From the NCBI RefSeq assembly GCF_026627925.1, contig NZ_JAPNLE010000009.1, forward strand, positions 4,588,001-4,652,000: 64,000 nt of DNA, in the 5' to 3' direction. The position numbers and the translations under genes are program-made. The DNA is from Cupriavidus sp. D39 (GTDB lineage Bacteria > Pseudomonadota > Gammaproteobacteria > Burkholderiales > Burkholderiaceae). Under the pieces are notes generated by a model. That model was not told the origin of the DNA and did no database searches. It saw only the letters and a list, made by a program, of their open reading frames with translations. Below, piece by piece: positions 36,135 through 46,562 of the stretch; the first letter of the stretch is position 1, and each line of letters starts with the position of its first letter.

Positions 36135-37412
36135 TTAGCTGCGTGCAAACGGCGTGCGGTCGTTGAGTTCGTCCAGGTAGGCGTCGATGCCCTGGCGCTC
36201 GCGCACCAGGAAGCGTTCCACGGCATCGGCAAAGGACGGATGCGCCAGCCAGTGGGCGGAGCGGGTCGCCACCGGCAGGAAGCCCCGCGCCATCTTGTGC
36301 TCGCCCTGGGCGCCGCCTTCGAAGGTGCGGATGCCCTGGGCTATGCAGAACTCCAGCGGCTGGTAGTAAGCCGTCTCGAAATGCAGGCACGGGTGATGCT
36401 CGAGCGCGCCCCAGTAGCGCCCGAACAGGGTGCTGCGCGCCGGGCCGTCATCGTAGACCACCAGCGATGCGGCGATCGGCTGGCCGGCACGCTCGGCCAC
36501 CACCAGCAGCAGGTTCTCCGGCATGGCGGCGCCGATGCGCTGGAAGAAATCCAGGTTCAGGTAGGGCGTCGAATGGTGTTCGCGGTACGTCTGCCGGTAG
36601 CAGCGGTTGAAAAAGCGCCATTGCGCCTCGCCGATTTCGGGGCCACGCAGCTGCCGGAAGGTGATGCCGGCGTCGGCCACGCGGCGCCGTTCGGCGCGAA
36701 TGTTCTTGCGTTTCTTTTGCGAGAGCGTGGCCAGGAACGCTTCGAAGCTCTCATAGCCCGGGTTGGTCCAGTGGAACTGCACGCCGTGGCGCATCAGCAT
36801 GCCGGCGTCTTGCATCAGCTCGGCCTCATGCTCGTCGGGAAACAGCACGTGCAGGGAAGACAACTGGCTTTGTTCCGCCAGCGCCAGCGCACATTGCAGC
36901 AGGTAGCCGCGCGCGTCTTCGTCCTCGGCCAGCAGCCGCGCGCCCTGTACGGGCGTGAAGGGGAGCGCGGACAGCAGCTTGGGGTAGTAGGGCAGGCGAT
37001 GCTGCGCGTAGGCGTCGGCCCAGGCCCAGTCGAACACGTATTCCCCATAAGAGTGCGACTTCGCGTACAGCGGCATGGCCGCCGCAAGGCGCTCGCCACC
37101 CTCGGCGCGTGGCGCCCACAGCGTCAGGTAGCGCGGGCTCCAGCCGGTCTCGTCGCAGGCGCTGCCGCTGGCATGCATGGCATGCAGGAAGGCGTGGCGC
37201 AAGAACGGCGTGGCCCCGGGCTGGGCCGCCACCAGGGCGTCCCATTCGGCTTCGGGCAGCTCGGACAGATCGAAAACGATCTGCGTGCGATAATTCTCCA
37301 TCCGCTCGTGTTCCTGTCTGCCTTGTGCCGCAGCCGCCCCTGGGGTGGCCGCATCAGGCTGGTCGGAGCCGGGCTTGAAAGATTCAGACTGCATTGCGCT
37401 AGATTCGCTCAT
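36135..37412 (-). CDS. FemAB-like GNAT acyltransferase (DUF482 family)
   Basis: 425 residues from the ATG at 37412. Characteristic segments are PFLRHAFLHAMHASGSACDE, PLYAKSHSYGEYVFDWAWAD, PYYPKLLSALPFTPVQGARL, KKRKNIRAERRR, and the C-terminal HFETAYYQPLEFCIAQGIRT with EGGAQGEHKMARGFLP. Matches the peptidoglycan-biosynthesis/FemAB-like family (PF04339), whose substrate is not established. The start is uncertain: an ATG at 37301 (giving MENYRTQIVFD) fits the conserved region, while the frame is open to 37547. The ATG at 37412 is a compromise. Confidence 0.85.
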   Translation of the reverse strand: MSESSAMQSESFKPGSDQPDAATPGAAAAQGRQEHERMENYRTQIVFDLSELPEAEWDALVAAQPGATPFLRHAFLHAMHASGSACDETGWSPRYLTLWAPRAEGGERLAAAMPLYAKSHSYGEYVFDWAWADAYAQHRLPYYPKLLSALPFTPVQGARLLAEDEDARGYLLQCALALAEQSQLSSLHVLFPDEHEAELMQDAGMLMRHGVQFHWTNPGYESFEAFLATLSQKKRKNIRAERRRVADAGITFRQLRGPEIGEAQWRFFNRCYRQTYREHHSTPYLNLDFFQRIGAAMPENLLLVVAERAGQPIAASLVVYDDGPARSTLFGRYWGALEHHPCLHFETAYYQPLEFCIAQGIRTFEGGAQGEHKMARGFLPVATRSAHWLAHPSFADAVERFLVRERQGIDAYLDELNDRTPFARS

Positions 37413-37600
37413 CATTGGCGCTGCTCTTGGGCAGGCCCTTGTTCCGGCGTGGCCGATACGGCTGATACGACTGATCGCCCCGCGCCCGCGGCAGGCGGGT
37501 GGGGCGACGGTTGAGTCTACCGGAAATGGCGCGGTGCGGCAGGCCACATCCGGCCGCTGGCAGGCAGGCTAAAATCTCTCACTAACCAACGACTATATAA

Positions 37601-37948
<348 letters not shown>

Positions 37949-38036
37949 GCGTTCAAGCGCCGGCGAGCAATTCTGGCGGTCCCACGGGAGGGGGCGCCGG
38001 GATTGCCGCGGGCGTTGTTGCCCGGCTCGGCACTGC

Positions 38037-38678
38037 CTAGCTCGGCAGCTTCCAGCCGAAACGCACGCACAGCAGGCGCGCCGCCGTGATGGTGATGGCG
38101 CCCGCCAGCAGGGCCAGTTCCTGCTCGGCCCGCAGCCAGGTCAGGCCAACATAGACGCAGCAGCCGACGAAGGCACAGGTGGCATAGGGCGAGCGGTCCC
38201 GCAGGATCATCGGCACCTCGTTGCACAACACGTCGCGCACCACGCCACCGAACACCGAAGAGATGATGCCCATCATGACCGCCACGGTCGGGGTCATCTG
38301 CGCCACCAGCGCGAGCGATGTGCCGGTGACGGAAAACAGCCCCAGGCCGATTGCATCGGCCGTGATCATGGTGCGCTCGGACGCTACCCGGCTGACCACG
38401 CGCAGCACGAACGACGCGCCGAGCGACATTACGAAGATCAGGATCACATAGCCTTCGTGGTCGACCCAGTAGAAGGGTCGGCGGTCCAGCAGCACGTCGC
38501 GCACCGTGCCGCCGCCGAAGGCGGTGGCGAACGCCACCACGAAAGTGCCCACGGCATCGAAGCGCTGCTTGCGCGCATCGACCACGCCGGAGACGGCAAA
38601 GGCGAGCACGCCCACCACTTCCATGACATGCAGGATCAGGGGCAGCCGCCCCATCAGGAGATCGAGCGGCAGATGCAT
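38037..38678 (-). CDS. TRIC-type cation channel family protein (UPF0126)
   Basis: 213 residues, six to seven membrane helices, two repeated halves. VGVLAFAVSGVVDARKQRFD with FGGGTVRDVLLDRRPFYWVD occurs in the first, and ISSVFGGVVRDVLCNEVPMI in the second. The GGGxxRDVL motifs mark the bacterial TRIC homologues, trimeric potassium-permeable channels. It follows the Smr gene by 13 bases on the same strand and converges on the PII gene. Confidence 0.9.
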   Translation of the reverse strand: MHLPLDLLMGRLPLILHVMEVVGVLAFAVSGVVDARKQRFDAVGTFVVAFATAFGGGTVRDVLLDRRPFYWVDHEGYVILIFVMSLGASFVLRVVSRVASERTMITADAIGLGLFSVTGTSLALVAQMTPTVAVMMGIISSVFGGVVRDVLCNEVPMILRDRSPYATCAFVGCCVYVGLTWLRAEQELALLAGAITITAARLLCVRFGWKLPS

Positions 38679-38691
38679 CGTGCGCGCCGTC

Positions 38692-39375
38692 TCAGGCGTG
38701 CGGCTGGCGCAGCAGCACCATCAACGCGCCGGCGCCACCCTCGGCGCCGCGTGCCTGCACGAAGGCCAGCACTTCTTCCTTCTGTACCAGCCAGCTGCGC
38801 ACCTTGCCCTTGAGCACAGGCGTCTTGTCCGGCGAGCCGTTGCCCTTGCCGTGGATCACGCGCACGCAGCGCACGCCACGCTTGACCGAGCGCCGCACGA
38901 ACTCGGCCAGCGCCTCGCGCGCCTCGTCGCTGCGCAGGCCGTGCAGGTCGATCTTGTCCTGGGGCACCCATTCGCCGCGGCGCAGTTTCTTGACTACGTC
39001 CATGCCGATGCCGGGGCGGCGGAACGACAGGGTTTCATCGGTATCCAGCAGGCTTTCGACGTCGAACTCGTCGGAAAGCGACGCGGCCAGCACGGCTTTG
39101 TCGTCCAGCTGGGTTTGTATCGGCACGGGCGCGGGGTGCCGCGGGGCGGGGTTGACGCGGTTGCGGTCGCGCAGGGTGTTGACGTTGCCTACGCTGCTGC
39201 GGAATACGTCGGCCTCTTCGCGAGCGCGCTGCGCCGCTTCGTCCGCCGCGCGGCGCTCGGCTTCACGCCGCTCGGTGTCGGCCTTGAGGGAGTCGCGCAG
39301 GCCGGACAGGTCGGTCAGGCCGAAACGCTTGGGCTGGCTGGCGGGTTTGGCGGATTTCTTGGCGCCGTGCGTCAT
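38692..39375 (-). CDS. Smr/MutS-C domain protein (SmrA-like)
   Basis: 227 residues. An N-terminal charged, coiled-coil-prone half (residues 25-60) precedes the Smr domain at the C-terminus with DKIDLHGLRSDEAREALAEF (DLHGL motif) and CVRVIHGKGNGSPDKTPVLK (HGKG motif). Smr domains are nicking endonucleases of DNA or RNA; the cellular role of stand-alone SmrA is uncertain. In operon with the TRIC gene. Confidence 0.9.
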   Translation of the reverse strand: MTHGAKKSAKPASQPKRFGLTDLSGLRDSLKADTERREAERRAADEAAQRAREEADVFRSSVGNVNTLRDRNRVNPAPRHPAPVPIQTQLDDKAVLAASLSDEFDVESLLDTDETLSFRRPGIGMDVVKKLRRGEWVPQDKIDLHGLRSDEAREALAEFVRRSVKRGVRCVRVIHGKGNGSPDKTPVLKGKVRSWLVQKEEVLAFVQARGAEGGAGALMVLLRQPHA

Positions 39376-39466
39376 GGAGTCTCTCCGGGGTGCTCGGCGT
39401 GATTATAGGGTGGGCAGGCCCGGCCTTTGTCTCAGCTTGCCGACAAAGCCGGCTCTGCGTTGTCGT

Positions 39467-39514
39467 GCTCCCCTCGCGCGCGCGGGAGAGGGGCTGGGGG
39501 AGAGGGCGGGCGCT
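39467..39514. repeat. REP-like hairpin element, copy 2
   Basis: Shares its last 33 bases exactly with 31520-31552 and the leading GCTCCCCTC with the start of copy 1. The centre differs (GCGCGCGC), shortening the stem. A related hairpin follows at 39579-39602. Confidence 0.65.
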
Positions 39515-39592
39515 GGTTACGCTGTCGCGCTGGAAAAAACAGCCGGCTTCGCTTCAAGTGGCTCCTAGCTAAGCCACCCCTCTCCCCCTGAG

Positions 39593-39651
39593 GGGAGAGG
39601 GAGAGACAGGCGTCGTCATGGCGCGCGGCATTGGCCTGTTCGGCGGCTTCG
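39593..39651 (-). repeat. Dispersed intergenic repeat, matches 62481-62540
   Basis: Read on the minus strand (starting CGAAGCCGCCGAACAGGCCA) it matches the plus strand at 62481-62540 with about three mismatches in nearly 60 bases, and both copies run into a CTCTCCC-rich hairpin. Both lie in intergenic DNA beside gene 3' ends. Confidence 0.65.
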
Positions 39652-39687
39652 GCCGATGCTACAGGTTTGTCAGCAGTCTTAGTCGCT

Positions 39688-40644
<957 letters not shown>

Positions 40645-40785
40645 CTAAGGCTGGTGCGCCTTGATGCGCACTAGCGTGAATCGAAACCAGCATTATAAGT
40701 GGACCGGCGTTTGCTCACTGTTGCAAATTCCAATGGGAGCGATAGCCCCGGCCAAGGTTAAAATGGCCGCCACCACCCTCTTCAA

Positions 40786-43131
40786 ATGGCAACCCAGACC
40801 CAAGGCATGGCCCGAGCTACTACCACAACACGTACCGATCCTTCCGCGCTGCCCTCGCGCATCGGCAAGCTGCTGGGCGAAGTGCGCTGGTTCCTGTTGC
40901 TGGCGGTCACACTGGCCTTCGTCTGCATCCTGGCCAGCTACAGCAAGGCGGACCCCGGCTGGTCGCACGCCAACCAGGTGGCCGACATCCACAACCTCGG
41001 CGGCCGCGTGGGCGCCTGGATGGCCGACGTGCTGTTCTTCGTCTTCGGCTTCTCCGCCTACTGGTGGGCCGTGCTGCTGGTGCGCCGCTGCTGGCGCGGC
41101 TGGCGCGCGCTGACCGCCGAGCTGCCCGAGCGCACCGGCGAGGCCCGTCAGGGCCTGGTGGTGAGCTGGATCGGCTTTGGCCTGTCGCTGACCGCCAGCA
41201 TGGGGCTGGAAGCCATCCGCATGTATCCGCTGCGCGCCGCGCTGCCGCGCGCCCCCGGTGGCGTGCTGGGCGACCTGCTGGGCGGCTGGATGCAGATGGC
41301 GCTGGGCTTTACCGGCGCCACGCTGCTGCTCTTGCTGACGCTGGCCATCGGCCTGTCGCTGTTCTTCCATTTCTCGTGGCTATCGGTGGCCGAGCACGTG
41401 GGCGGCTTCGTCGAGACGCTCTTCCTCGGCTTTAAGGCGCGCCGGGAGAGCAAGCAGGACCGCATCATCGGCGAGGCGGCCAAGGTCGTGCGCACCGAAA
41501 CCGTGGAGGTGCAGCGGGTCAAGATCGAGGAAGCCGCGCCGGTGCAGATCGTGCGGCCGCAGGCGGTGCCCAAGCACGAGCGCGTGGAGCGCGAGAAGCA
41601 GCAGCCGCTGTTCGCCGATATCCAGGACTCCGACCTGCCGCCGCTGGCGCTGCTGGACCCCATCCCGACCCACCAGGAAACGGTGAGCGCGGAAACGCTG
41701 GAATTCACCTCGCGCCTGATCGAGAAGAAGCTCAAGGACTTTGGCGTCGAGGTCAAGGTGGTGGCGGCCTACCCGGGCCCGGTCATCACCCGCTACGAGA
41801 TCGAGCCGGCCACCGGCGTCAAGGGCAGCCAGGTGGTCAACCTGGCGCGCGACCTGGCGCGTTCGCTGTCGCTGGTCTCCATCCGGGTGGTGGAAACCAT
41901 CCCCGGCAAGGTCTACATGGGGCTGGAACTGCCCAACCCCAAGCGCCAGACGGTGCGGCTGTCCGAGATCCTCGGCTCGCAGGTCTACAACGAGAGCGCG
42001 TCCAATCTCACCATGGCGCTGGGCAAGGACATCGCCGGCAAGCCCATGGTGGCGGATCTCGCCAAGATGCCGCACTGCATGGTGGCCGGCACCACCGGCT
42101 CCGGCAAGTCGGTGGGCATCAACGCCATGATCCTGTCGCTGCTCTACAAGGCCAAGGCCGAGCAGGTGCGGCTGATCTTGATCGATCCGAAAATGCTCGA
42201 AATGAGCGTCTACGAAGGCATCCCGCACCTGCTGTGCCCGGTGGTGACGGATATGCGCCAGGCCGGCAACGCCCTGAACTGGGCGGTCGGCGAGATGGAG
42301 CGGCGCTACAAGCTGATGAGCAAGCTGGGCGTGCGCAACCTGGCCGGCTACAACAAGAAGATCGACGAAGCCGCGGCGCGCGAGGAAAAGCTCCCCAATC
42401 CGTTCAGCCTGACCCCGGACGCGCCAGAGCCGCTCGAAAAGCTGCCGATGATCGTGATCGTCATCGACGAGCTGGCCGACCTGATGATGGTGGTGGGCAA
42501 GAAGGTGGAAGAGCTGATCGCGCGCATCGCGCAGAAGGCCCGCGCCGCAGGCATCCACCTGGTGCTGGCCACGCAGCGCCCGTCGGTCGACGTGATTACC
42601 GGGCTGATCAAGGCCAACGTGCCAACCCGCATCGCCTTCCAGGTCAGCAGCAAGATCGATTCGCGCACCATCCTCGACCAGCAGGGCGCGGAAGCGCTGC
42701 TCGGCATGGGCGACATGCTCTACCTGGCGCCGGGCACCGGCGTGCCGATCCGCGTCCACGGCGCCTTTGTCTCCGACGATGAAGTGCACCGCGTGGTCGA
42801 AAAGCTCAAGGAAGGCGGCGAGACCAACTACATCGAGGGCATCCTCGAAGGCGGCGTGGCCGAGGGCGACCTGGGCAGCGATGGCATGGGCGGCGGCGCC
42901 GGCATTGGCGGCGGCGGTGAGGCCGATCCGCTCTACGACCAGGCAGTCGACGTGGTGCTGAAGAACCGCCGAGCCTCGATCTCGCTGGTGCAGCGCCACC
43001 TGCGCATCGGCTACAACCGCGCCGCGCGGCTGCTCGAGGACATGGAGAAGGCCGGCCTGGTCTCCGCCATGTCGGGCAACGGCAATCGCGACATCCTGGC
43101 CCCGGCCGGCACGGCCCGCGAGGAAGAATAA
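40786..43131 (+). CDS. ftsK: DNA translocase FtsK
   Basis: 781 residues. Four membrane helices lie in the first 190 residues ([19 protein letters not shown] first). A short linker follows, then the alpha/beta motor with Walker [15 protein letters not shown] near residue 435 and Walker B-like [20 protein letters not shown]. The C-terminal winged-helix gamma domain ([39 protein letters not shown]) reads KOPS sites. Moves DNA at the septum and activates XerCD at dif. The linker is short compared with E. coli. An ATG seven codons in is an alternative start. Confidence 0.96.
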   Translation: MATQTQGMARATTTTRTDPSALPSRIGKLLGEVRWFLLLAVTLAFVCILASYSKADPGWSHANQVADIHNLGGRVGAWMADVLFFVFGFSAYWWAVLLVRRCWRGWRALTAELPERTGEARQGLVVSWIGFGLSLTASMGLEAIRMYPLRAALPRAPGGVLGDLLGGWMQMALGFTGATLLLLLTLAIGLSLFFHFSWLSVAEHVGGFVETLFLGFKARRESKQDRIIGEAAKVVRTETVEVQRVKIEEAAPVQIVRPQAVPKHERVEREKQQPLFADIQDSDLPPLALLDPIPTHQETVSAETLEFTSRLIEKKLKDFGVEVKVVAAYPGPVITRYEIEPATGVKGSQVVNLARDLARSLSLVSIRVVETIPGKVYMGLELPNPKRQTVRLSEILGSQVYNESASNLTMALGKDIAGKPMVADLAKMPHCMVAGTTGSGKSVGINAMILSLLYKAKAEQVRLILIDPKMLEMSVYEGIPHLLCPVVTDMRQAGNALNWAVGEMERRYKLMSKLGVRNLAGYNKKIDEAAAREEKLPNPFSLTPDAPEPLEKLPMIVIVIDELADLMMVVGKKVEELIARIAQKARAAGIHLVLATQRPSVDVITGLIKANVPTRIAFQVSSKIDSRTILDQQGAEALLGMGDMLYLAPGTGVPIRVHGAFVSDDEVHRVVEKLKEGGETNYIEGILEGGVAEGDLGSDGMGGGAGIGGGGEADPLYDQAVDVVLKNRRASISLVQRHLRIGYNRAARLLEDMEKAGLVSAMSGNGNRDILAPAGTAREEE

Positions 43132-43264
43132 GCTGCCGCGCGTAACATGCTGTTACGTGCGAAGCACATCGTTGCGGAATCCGGCGCCCGTGCGCCGCTC
43201 TAACCGGACAGGCAGCGCAGCCGCCCCGGCGGTGCGCATCCTCCAACCCAGCAAGGACAACACC

Positions 43265-43903
43265 ATGCGAATCCGCATTCTCGTGTCGGCGTGCGCCGCG
43301 GCGGCCATGCTGTCGCTGACTGCGACGGCGGCCATGGCGGCCGGCACCGACCAGCTCCAGGCCTTCGTGGCGGGCGTGAAGAGCGCCAAGGGCGAATTCA
43401 CCCAGCGCCAGGTCAAGGGGCAGGGCGACAGCCTCAAGGTGGCCAGCACATCCAGCGGCACGTTTGCTTTTTCGCGCCCCGGCAAGTTCACCTGGCGCTA
43501 CGTCAAGCCTTACGACCAGTTGCTGCAGGCCGACGGCCAGACGCTCTACATCTACGACAAGGACCTCAACCAGGTCACCGAGCGCAAGCTCGATGGCGCA
43601 CTGGGTTCCAGCCCCGCCGCGATCCTGTTCGGCAGCAATGACCTGGAAAAGAACTTTGTCGTGAAGAACGGCCCCACGCGCGATGGCGTGGAGTGGCTTG
43701 AGCTTACGCCCAGGGCCAAGGACACGCAGTTCGAGCGCATCGGCATCGGCTTCAAGAGCGGCAACCTGGAAGCGATGGAGTTGCGCGATGCCTTCGGCAA
43801 CACCACGCTGCTGACCTTCAGCGCGATGCAGAAGAACCCCGTGCTGCCGGCCGACACCTTCCGGTTCGCGGTGCCCAAGGGCGCCGATGTGCTCAAGCAA
43901 TGA
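43265..43903 (+). CDS. lolA: Outer-membrane lipoprotein carrier protein LolA
   Basis: 212 residues from the ATG at 43265 (AAGGAC upstream); 36 upstream codons in the same frame are not family-like. Signal peptide to AMA, then [60 protein letters not shown] and the end motif [17 protein letters not shown]. Carries lipoproteins across the periplasm from LolCDE to LolB. Follows ftsK. Confidence 0.95.
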   Translation: MRIRILVSACAAAAMLSLTATAAMAAGTDQLQAFVAGVKSAKGEFTQRQVKGQGDSLKVASTSSGTFAFSRPGKFTWRYVKPYDQLLQADGQTLYIYDKDLNQVTERKLDGALGSSPAAILFGSNDLEKNFVVKNGPTRDGVEWLELTPRAKDTQFERIGIGFKSGNLEAMELRDAFGNTTLLTFSAMQKNPVLPADTFRFAVPKGADVLKQ

Positions 43904-44331
43904 GGCGCCCCATGATCCCCGCATTCCTTGCGCTGCCGGCTTGGCGCCGTGGCGGTGCCATTGCCGGCATTGGCGCTGCCGCGCTGCTGGCCGCGTGCGC
44001 CAGTCCCGGCGCCAGCAAGCAGTTCGACGTGGATGCCTTCCTGCGCGCCTCCGATACGGCGCTGCCGGAAGTGCTGGCCAACCCGGATTTCCTCTCCGCC
44101 ACGCAGGCCAGCGCCAACGATTGCGCCGTGCTGCTGCAGTCGGTCACCAGCGGCGTGCTGGAAGGGCTGCCGCCCGCCGGCAGCGGACGCGGGCCCGCCT
44201 GGCTGCTGCATCCGGCTGGCGCCCCGGCCAACGTGTGGCTGGTGGTCAGCAAGAACGGTGGCGAACGGACCTGCCATGGGCCGCTTCCAGCCGATGCCAT
44301 GAAGGCGTTGGTGGAGCGCGCCAGCACTTGA
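43900..44331 (+). CDS. Hypothetical lipoprotein downstream of lolA
   Basis: 143 residues. Start overlaps the lolA stop by four bases (ATGA). Signal peptide with lipobox LLAAC. The mature part (about 110 residues) has no family that I recognise; it contains [20 protein letters not shown] and [20 protein letters not shown], with two cysteines that could pair. Tight coupling to lolA hints at a cell-envelope role. Confidence 0.8.
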   Translation: MRRPMIPAFLALPAWRRGGAIAGIGAAALLAACASPGASKQFDVDAFLRASDTALPEVLANPDFLSATQASANDCAVLLQSVTSGVLEGLPPAGSGRGPAWLLHPAGAPANVWLVVSKNGGERTCHGPLPADAMKALVERAST

Positions 44332-44566
44332 ATGTGATGCGTGGATAGTGCCGGGACGTGATGGCAGCCCCGGCGGGCTCTGCCATTCCGGTGTGCGTCT
44401 CTATCATCACTTTTGCACTCCCGTGCTCGCTTCGAGAAAAATGACAACGTTGTAACTTGACCCCGGAAACAGGAATGATTATTGTTCTGTTTCTCAGTTG
44501 TCTTGCCAAGGATGCATCCAAGGCATCTTCAGGACGGCATACAACAATCATCGAAGGGGGAGAGTC

Positions 44567-45601
44567 ATGACCGTATTCCGCCGCTTGCTGCCGCGCGCCG
44601 CTGCGCTCGCTGTTCTGGCATTGCCGCTCGCCGTGTCCGCCCAGGAGAAGGTGCTGAACCTTTACACCGCGCGCCACTACCAGACCGACGAAGCGCTCTA
44701 CGCCAACTTCACCAAGCAGACCGGCATCAAGATCAACCGCATCGAGGGCCAGGAAGACCCGCTGCTGGAGCGCATCAAGAGCGAGGGTGCCAATAGCCCG
44801 GCCGATGTGTTCATCACCGTCGACATCGGCCGGTTGTGGCGGGCCCAGCAGGCGGGCGTGTTCGCGCCGCTCAAGTCGAGCGTGCTGGAGTCGCGCATTC
44901 CCGCCAACTACCGCGACCCGAACGGCGACTGGTTCGGCTTCTCGGCGCGGGCCCGCGTGATCGCCTACAACAAGGCCACGGTCAAGCCCGGCGACATCAA
45001 GACTTACGAAGATCTCGCCGATCCCAAGTGGAAGGGCAAGCTTTGCATCCGCTCCAGCGGCCACGTGTACAACCTGTCGCTGATGTCCAGCCTGATCGCC
45101 CATGACGGCGAGGCCAAGACCGAGCAATGGACGCGCGGCGTGGTGGCCAACCTGGCCCGGGCGCCCAAGGGCGGGGACACCGACCAGCTCAAGGCGGTGG
45201 CAGCGGGCGAGTGCGAGATCGCGGTGGCCAACACCTACTACATCGCCCGTATCCTCAAGTCGACCAAGCCCGAGGACAAGGCCGTGGCGGAAAAGCTCGG
45301 CGTGCTGTGGCCCAACCAGGCCAGCCAGGGCGTGCACATGAACATCTCCGGCGGCGGCATGCTCAAGCATGCGCCCAACAAGGAGTCGGCGCGCGCGTTC
45401 CTGGAGTACCTGGCCAGCGACGAAGCGCAGCGCTACTTTGCCGATGGCAACAATGAGTGGCCGGTGGTGGAAAGCGTGAAGATCAGCAATCCGGCGCTGG
45501 AAGCCCTGGGCAGCTTCAAGGCGGACAAGATCAACGTGGCCGAACTGGGCAAGCACCAGCCGCAAGCGCAGAAGCTGGCGGACAAGGCTGGGTACAAGTA
45601 A
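44567..45601 (+). CDS. fbpA: Ferric iron ABC transporter substrate-binding protein
   Basis: 344 residues from the ATG at 44567 with AAGGGGGAG before it. Signal peptide ends at VSAQ. Then KVLNLYTARHYQTDEALYAN and FTKQTGIKINRIEGQEDPLL, a Fe3+-binding (FutA/FbpA) fold, with the typical double Tyr in IAVANTYYIARIL. Periplasmic iron capture. Its permease and ATPase genes are nearby but separated by a convergent HEAT-repeat gene. A/T-rich sequence around 44473-44490 (AATGATTATTGTTC) resembles a Fur site only loosely. Confidence 0.92.
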   Translation: MTVFRRLLPRAAALAVLALPLAVSAQEKVLNLYTARHYQTDEALYANFTKQTGIKINRIEGQEDPLLERIKSEGANSPADVFITVDIGRLWRAQQAGVFAPLKSSVLESRIPANYRDPNGDWFGFSARARVIAYNKATVKPGDIKTYEDLADPKWKGKLCIRSSGHVYNLSLMSSLIAHDGEAKTEQWTRGVVANLARAPKGGDTDQLKAVAAGECEIAVANTYYIARILKSTKPEDKAVAEKLGVLWPNQASQGVHMNISGGGMLKHAPNKESARAFLEYLASDEAQRYFADGNNEWPVVESVKISNPALEALGSFKADKINVAELGKHQPQAQKLADKAGYK

Positions 45602-45646
45602 GAAGTAAGAAGCAAGAAGGCGCCAGCGCGACCTGGCTGGCGGGAC

Positions 45647-45674
45647 GGAAATGGCGGCGCGAGCCGCCATTTCC
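45647..45674. terminator. Bidirectional terminator between fbpA and the HEAT-repeat gene
   Basis: GGAAATGGCGGC (45647-45658), loop GCGA, GCCGCCATTTCC (45663-45674): a perfect 12-base stem with A/T-rich outer pairs on both sides, between convergent genes. Confidence 0.75.
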
Positions 45675-45677
45675 TAT

Positions 45678-46358
45678 TTAAGGCTTGGGCACGGGCCTGG
45701 CTTTGGCCCCGGGCCGCCTGGCGGCCTTGCCCTCGCTGCCTTCGCCATTTTCAAGGCGCCGGAAGTTCAGCTTTGCGCCGCGTTCCCTGTGCTTCTCGAA
45801 GGTCACCTTCAACTGCTCGCGCCGCTTCTTGTGCGTGTGGCCCAACGTGCCAGCCGCATACGGGAGCTTGGCCACCACCGCACCCGCGGTCTGGCGCGCC
45901 AGCAGCACGTCCAGCGCCTGCCGCGCGCGCACCTGGGCGTGCAGCAGCGCATCCGAGGGATTGGCCTTGGCGCGGTTCATGTCGTAGGGCAGCATGACCG
46001 GCCCGGCAAGCTGGCGCAGCGCCGCGCGGACATGCGGGCTGTCCAGCCCGGCCTCGTGGAGGACCCAGGCGGCGTCATGGCGCAGCCACGGCTCCGGGTC
46101 GCCGAGCTTGCGCAGCAGGGCAAGCGAGATATCGGCCTGGCGGTAACCGTGCGCGCGCCTTACCGCGTTGAGCGCGATGCGCCTGACATGGGAGTTCTCG
46201 TGATCGAACAGGTCCGCCACCAGGCGCTCGACCATGCCAGGCTTTTCCAGCTGTTCAGCCAGTTGGCCCGCCAGGGCGATTTCCTCGACTGCGCTGATCC
46301 GGCCTTGCCGGGTCATCCGGTTCAGCTTGAACACGAGCATGCGGTAACGAAGCTGCAT
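45678..46358 (-). CDS. HEAT-repeat protein
   Basis: 226 residues from the ATG at 46358, with AGGGAG upstream. Alpha-helical repeats at about residues 45-115: LFDHENSHVRRIALNAVRRA, then DPEPWLRHDAAWVLHEAGLD and HVRAALRQLAGP, typical of HEAT/PBS-lyase-like repeats. The C-terminus is basic (KKRREQLKVTFEKHRERGAK, RRPGAKARPVPKP). Function unknown, probably protein-protein interaction. Lies convergently with fbpA and upstream, on the same strand, comes fbpB's 3' end (204-base gap). Confidence 0.78.
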   Translation of the reverse strand: MQLRYRMLVFKLNRMTRQGRISAVEEIALAGQLAEQLEKPGMVERLVADLFDHENSHVRRIALNAVRRAHGYRQADISLALLRKLGDPEPWLRHDAAWVLHEAGLDSPHVRAALRQLAGPVMLPYDMNRAKANPSDALLHAQVRARQALDVLLARQTAGAVVAKLPYAAGTLGHTHKKRREQLKVTFEKHRERGAKLNFRRLENGEGSEGKAARRPGAKARPVPKP

Positions 46359-46562
46359 AACACTCCCTGAAAACGCGGCGAACAAATGCCGGGCAAGGAT
46401 TGCGGCCGGCACAGTTATGATGCGGCGCGAAGCACGCCAGCGGCGGGGGCAGACCGCTTTGGCTCGCGCGAGAAAGGGCGCGGCGAGCCGGGGCGCAGCT
46501 TCGGACTAGGGGGATATCGGCAATACGTTGAAGATCTTTAGGAAATTTCGCAAGCCCGCCGG

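Larger units (their letters stand above)
39376..39687. other. Repeat-rich intergenic region between trxB and the Smr gene
   Basis: 312 bases downstream of trxB. It contains copy 2 of the REP-like hairpin (39467-39514), a further hairpin CCCTCTCCCC-CTGA-GGGGAGAGGG (39579-39602) and a segment (39593-39651) that recurs on the opposite strand at 62481-62540. No gene that I can support. Confidence 0.65.

Noticed and set aside
44473..44490. A/T-rich sequence before fbpA as a Fur box
   Set aside because: Only a loose match to the Fur consensus. Mentioned in the gene entry but not called.
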